The position numbers and the translations under genes were made by a program. Shown one piece after another: positions 5,896 to 6,596 of a DNA stretch of 6,596 bases (position 1 is the stretch's first letter; every line of letters begins with the position of its first letter). Source of the DNA: Anaerolineaceae bacterium (GTDB lineage: Bacteria; Chloroflexota; Anaerolineae; Anaerolineales; Anaerolineaceae); the NCBI GenBank assembly GCA_003158355.1, contig PMIV01000241.1:1-6596 (forward strand), in the 5' to 3' direction. Below the pieces are notes generated by a model. The model was not told the DNA's origin and did not search any database. It saw only the letters and a program-made list of their open reading frames with translations.

Positions 5896-6596
5896 ATGAC
5901 TTCATTTCTCTTTGGAACAGTCGGTGCTCCCCTATCCACTCCCAAAAAACCGGGCGGGAGCATTGGCGCCATCCAAACACTGGCTGGGCTGAACCTTTTT
6001 GCCTTTGAATTGGGATGGGTACAATCTGTGCGGGTAAGCGAAGAGACCTGCGCCTTGATCGACGCTGAAGCCGAGAAAATGAACGTCAGATTAAGCGTGC
6101 ACGCCCCCTATTTTATTAATTTAAATGGTTCAGATGAAGAATGGCCAAAATCTCGTAAACGGCTGATGGATGCTGCGTATTTTGGAAATTTAGCCGGTGC
6201 TACCGATATCATCTTCCATCCGGGTTCCTATTTTGAACAAAACCCGATTGATGTTTTAAAGGTTGCCATCCCTCGATTGGCTAACTGCGTCTCTGAATTA
6301 CGCTCTTCTCACAATCCGGTGCACTTACGCCCGGAAACAATGGGAAAATCAGCGCTACTTGGTTCGTTTGAAGATACCTTGCAAATGAGTCGGGAGATCC
6401 CCGGGGTATTCCCCTGCCTGGATTTTGCCCATTTGCATGCTCGTCCCGGAGATGGAACAGTCAACACCCCCGATGAATGGAAGAAGATGCTGGAAAGTTA
6501 TGCAAAAGCATTAGGGACGGAATCGCTTGGGAAATTGCACATTCACCTGAGCGGCATCGAGTACACAAGCAAGGGTGAGAAGAATCACCTGCCTCT
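5896..6596 (+). CDS. Endonuclease IV-like TIM-barrel protein, 3' end missing
   Basis: The frame is open from the ATG to the right edge (233 full codons visible), so the gene is cut by the window. The protein has the fold pattern of the AP endonuclease 2 / xylose-isomerase-like TIM barrel superfamily, whose best-known member, endonuclease IV, cuts DNA at abasic sites with three zinc ions. Blocks matching the Nfo metal sites can be seen in order: SVHAPYFINLN (His69), IIFHPGSY (His108), RPETMGK (Glu147), CLDFAHLHAR (Asp176, His179) and LHIHLSGIEY (His215 or His217), followed by EKNHLP (His231). The C-terminal ligands are not in the window. Several blocks differ from classical Nfo (for example ETMGK where ENTAG is usual, and DFAHLHAR where DTCHAFAAG-like is usual), so it belongs to a divergent branch seen in archaea and some bacteria. 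It may be a DNA repair nuclease or a sugar isomerase or epimerase relative; Nfo-like is the better guess from HAPYFINLN. It follows dgkA closely and is likely in the same transcript. Confidence 0.82.
   Translation, partial: MTSFLFGTVGAPLSTPKKPGGSIGAIQTLAGLNLFAFELGWVQSVRVSEETCALIDAEAEKMNVRLSVHAPYFINLNGSDEEWPKSRKRLMDAAYFGNLAGATDIIFHPGSYFEQNPIDVLKVAIPRLANCVSELRSSHNPVHLRPETMGKSALLGSFEDTLQMSREIPGVFPCLDFAHLHARPGDGTVNTPDEWKKMLESYAKALGTESLGKLHIHLSGIEYTSKGEKNHLP

Larger units (their letters stand above)
2..6596 (+). other. Co-directional gene cluster, probable operon
   Basis: Eight genes in a row on one strand with gaps of 2, 14, 16, 2, 2, 3 and 14 bases. No terminator hairpin with a T-run and no convincing promoter is visible in any gap, and the gaps are too short for one. 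The simplest reading is one transcript starting upstream of the window, though promoters inside coding regions cannot be excluded. Shine-Dalgarno matches are weak or absent before the DUF1385, pgpH and ybeY genes, which have 2-base gaps and may depend on coupling, and better before yqeY and the last gene. Confidence 0.6.

Noticed and set aside
1..6596. Mobile elements, CRISPR arrays, tRNA or defence genes
   Set aside because: Reading both strands showed no tandem repeats, no terminal inverted repeats, no transposase or integrase motifs and no tRNA-like cloverleaf; nearly every base is used by housekeeping-type genes.

Overview
The window is a tightly packed, single-strand gene cluster from a bacterial chromosome. 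It holds six complete genes and two cut by the window edges, all on the + strand, with gaps of 2 to 16 bases and no gene-free stretch worth the name. Base composition is moderate and even throughout, and the genes look alike in style, so there is no sign of foreign DNA, mobile elements, CRISPR, tRNA or rRNA. There is no phylogenetic marker. The mix of an M20 dipeptidase-like gene, a DUF1385 membrane protein, ComEA, YqeY, PgpH, YbeY, DgkA and an endonuclease IV-like TIM barrel fits a Chloroflexota (Anaerolineae-like) bacterium best, but this is an inference from family resemblance and could be wrong.

Layout: (1) bases 2-1033, the C-terminal part of an M20 metallopeptidase whose N-terminus lies upstream; (2) 1036-1923, a DUF1385/YqhQ multi-pass membrane protein of unknown function; (3) 1938-2474, a membrane-anchored ComEA-like DNA-binding protein (SLBB plus helix-hairpin-helix); (4) 2491-2943, YqeY (GatB C-terminal-like domain); (5) 2946-5054, a PgpH-type 7TM-HD c-di-AMP phosphodiesterase with a GTG start; (6) 5057-5506, the YbeY rRNA endonuclease; (7) 5510-5881, a DgkA-family diacylglycerol/undecaprenol kinase; (8) 5896-6596, an endonuclease IV-like (xylose-isomerase-like TIM barrel) protein that runs off the right edge.

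How they may work together: pgpH-ybeY-dgkA is a widespread housekeeping core (c-di-AMP turnover, ribosome maturation and quality control, lipid carrier phosphorylation). The usual companion phoH is missing between yqeY and pgpH, and era does not follow dgkA. The peptidase, DUF1385 and comEA genes upstream are close enough to be cotranscribed, but no common function is evident. Nucleic-acid themes recur (ComEA, YqeY as a tRNA-amidotransferase-like domain, YbeY, endonuclease IV-like).

No clear undescribed system is visible. The points most worth a second look are the function of the DUF1385 protein, the divergent endonuclease IV-like protein, and a strong hairpin in the start of comEA that buries an AGGAGG motif ahead of an in-frame TTG.
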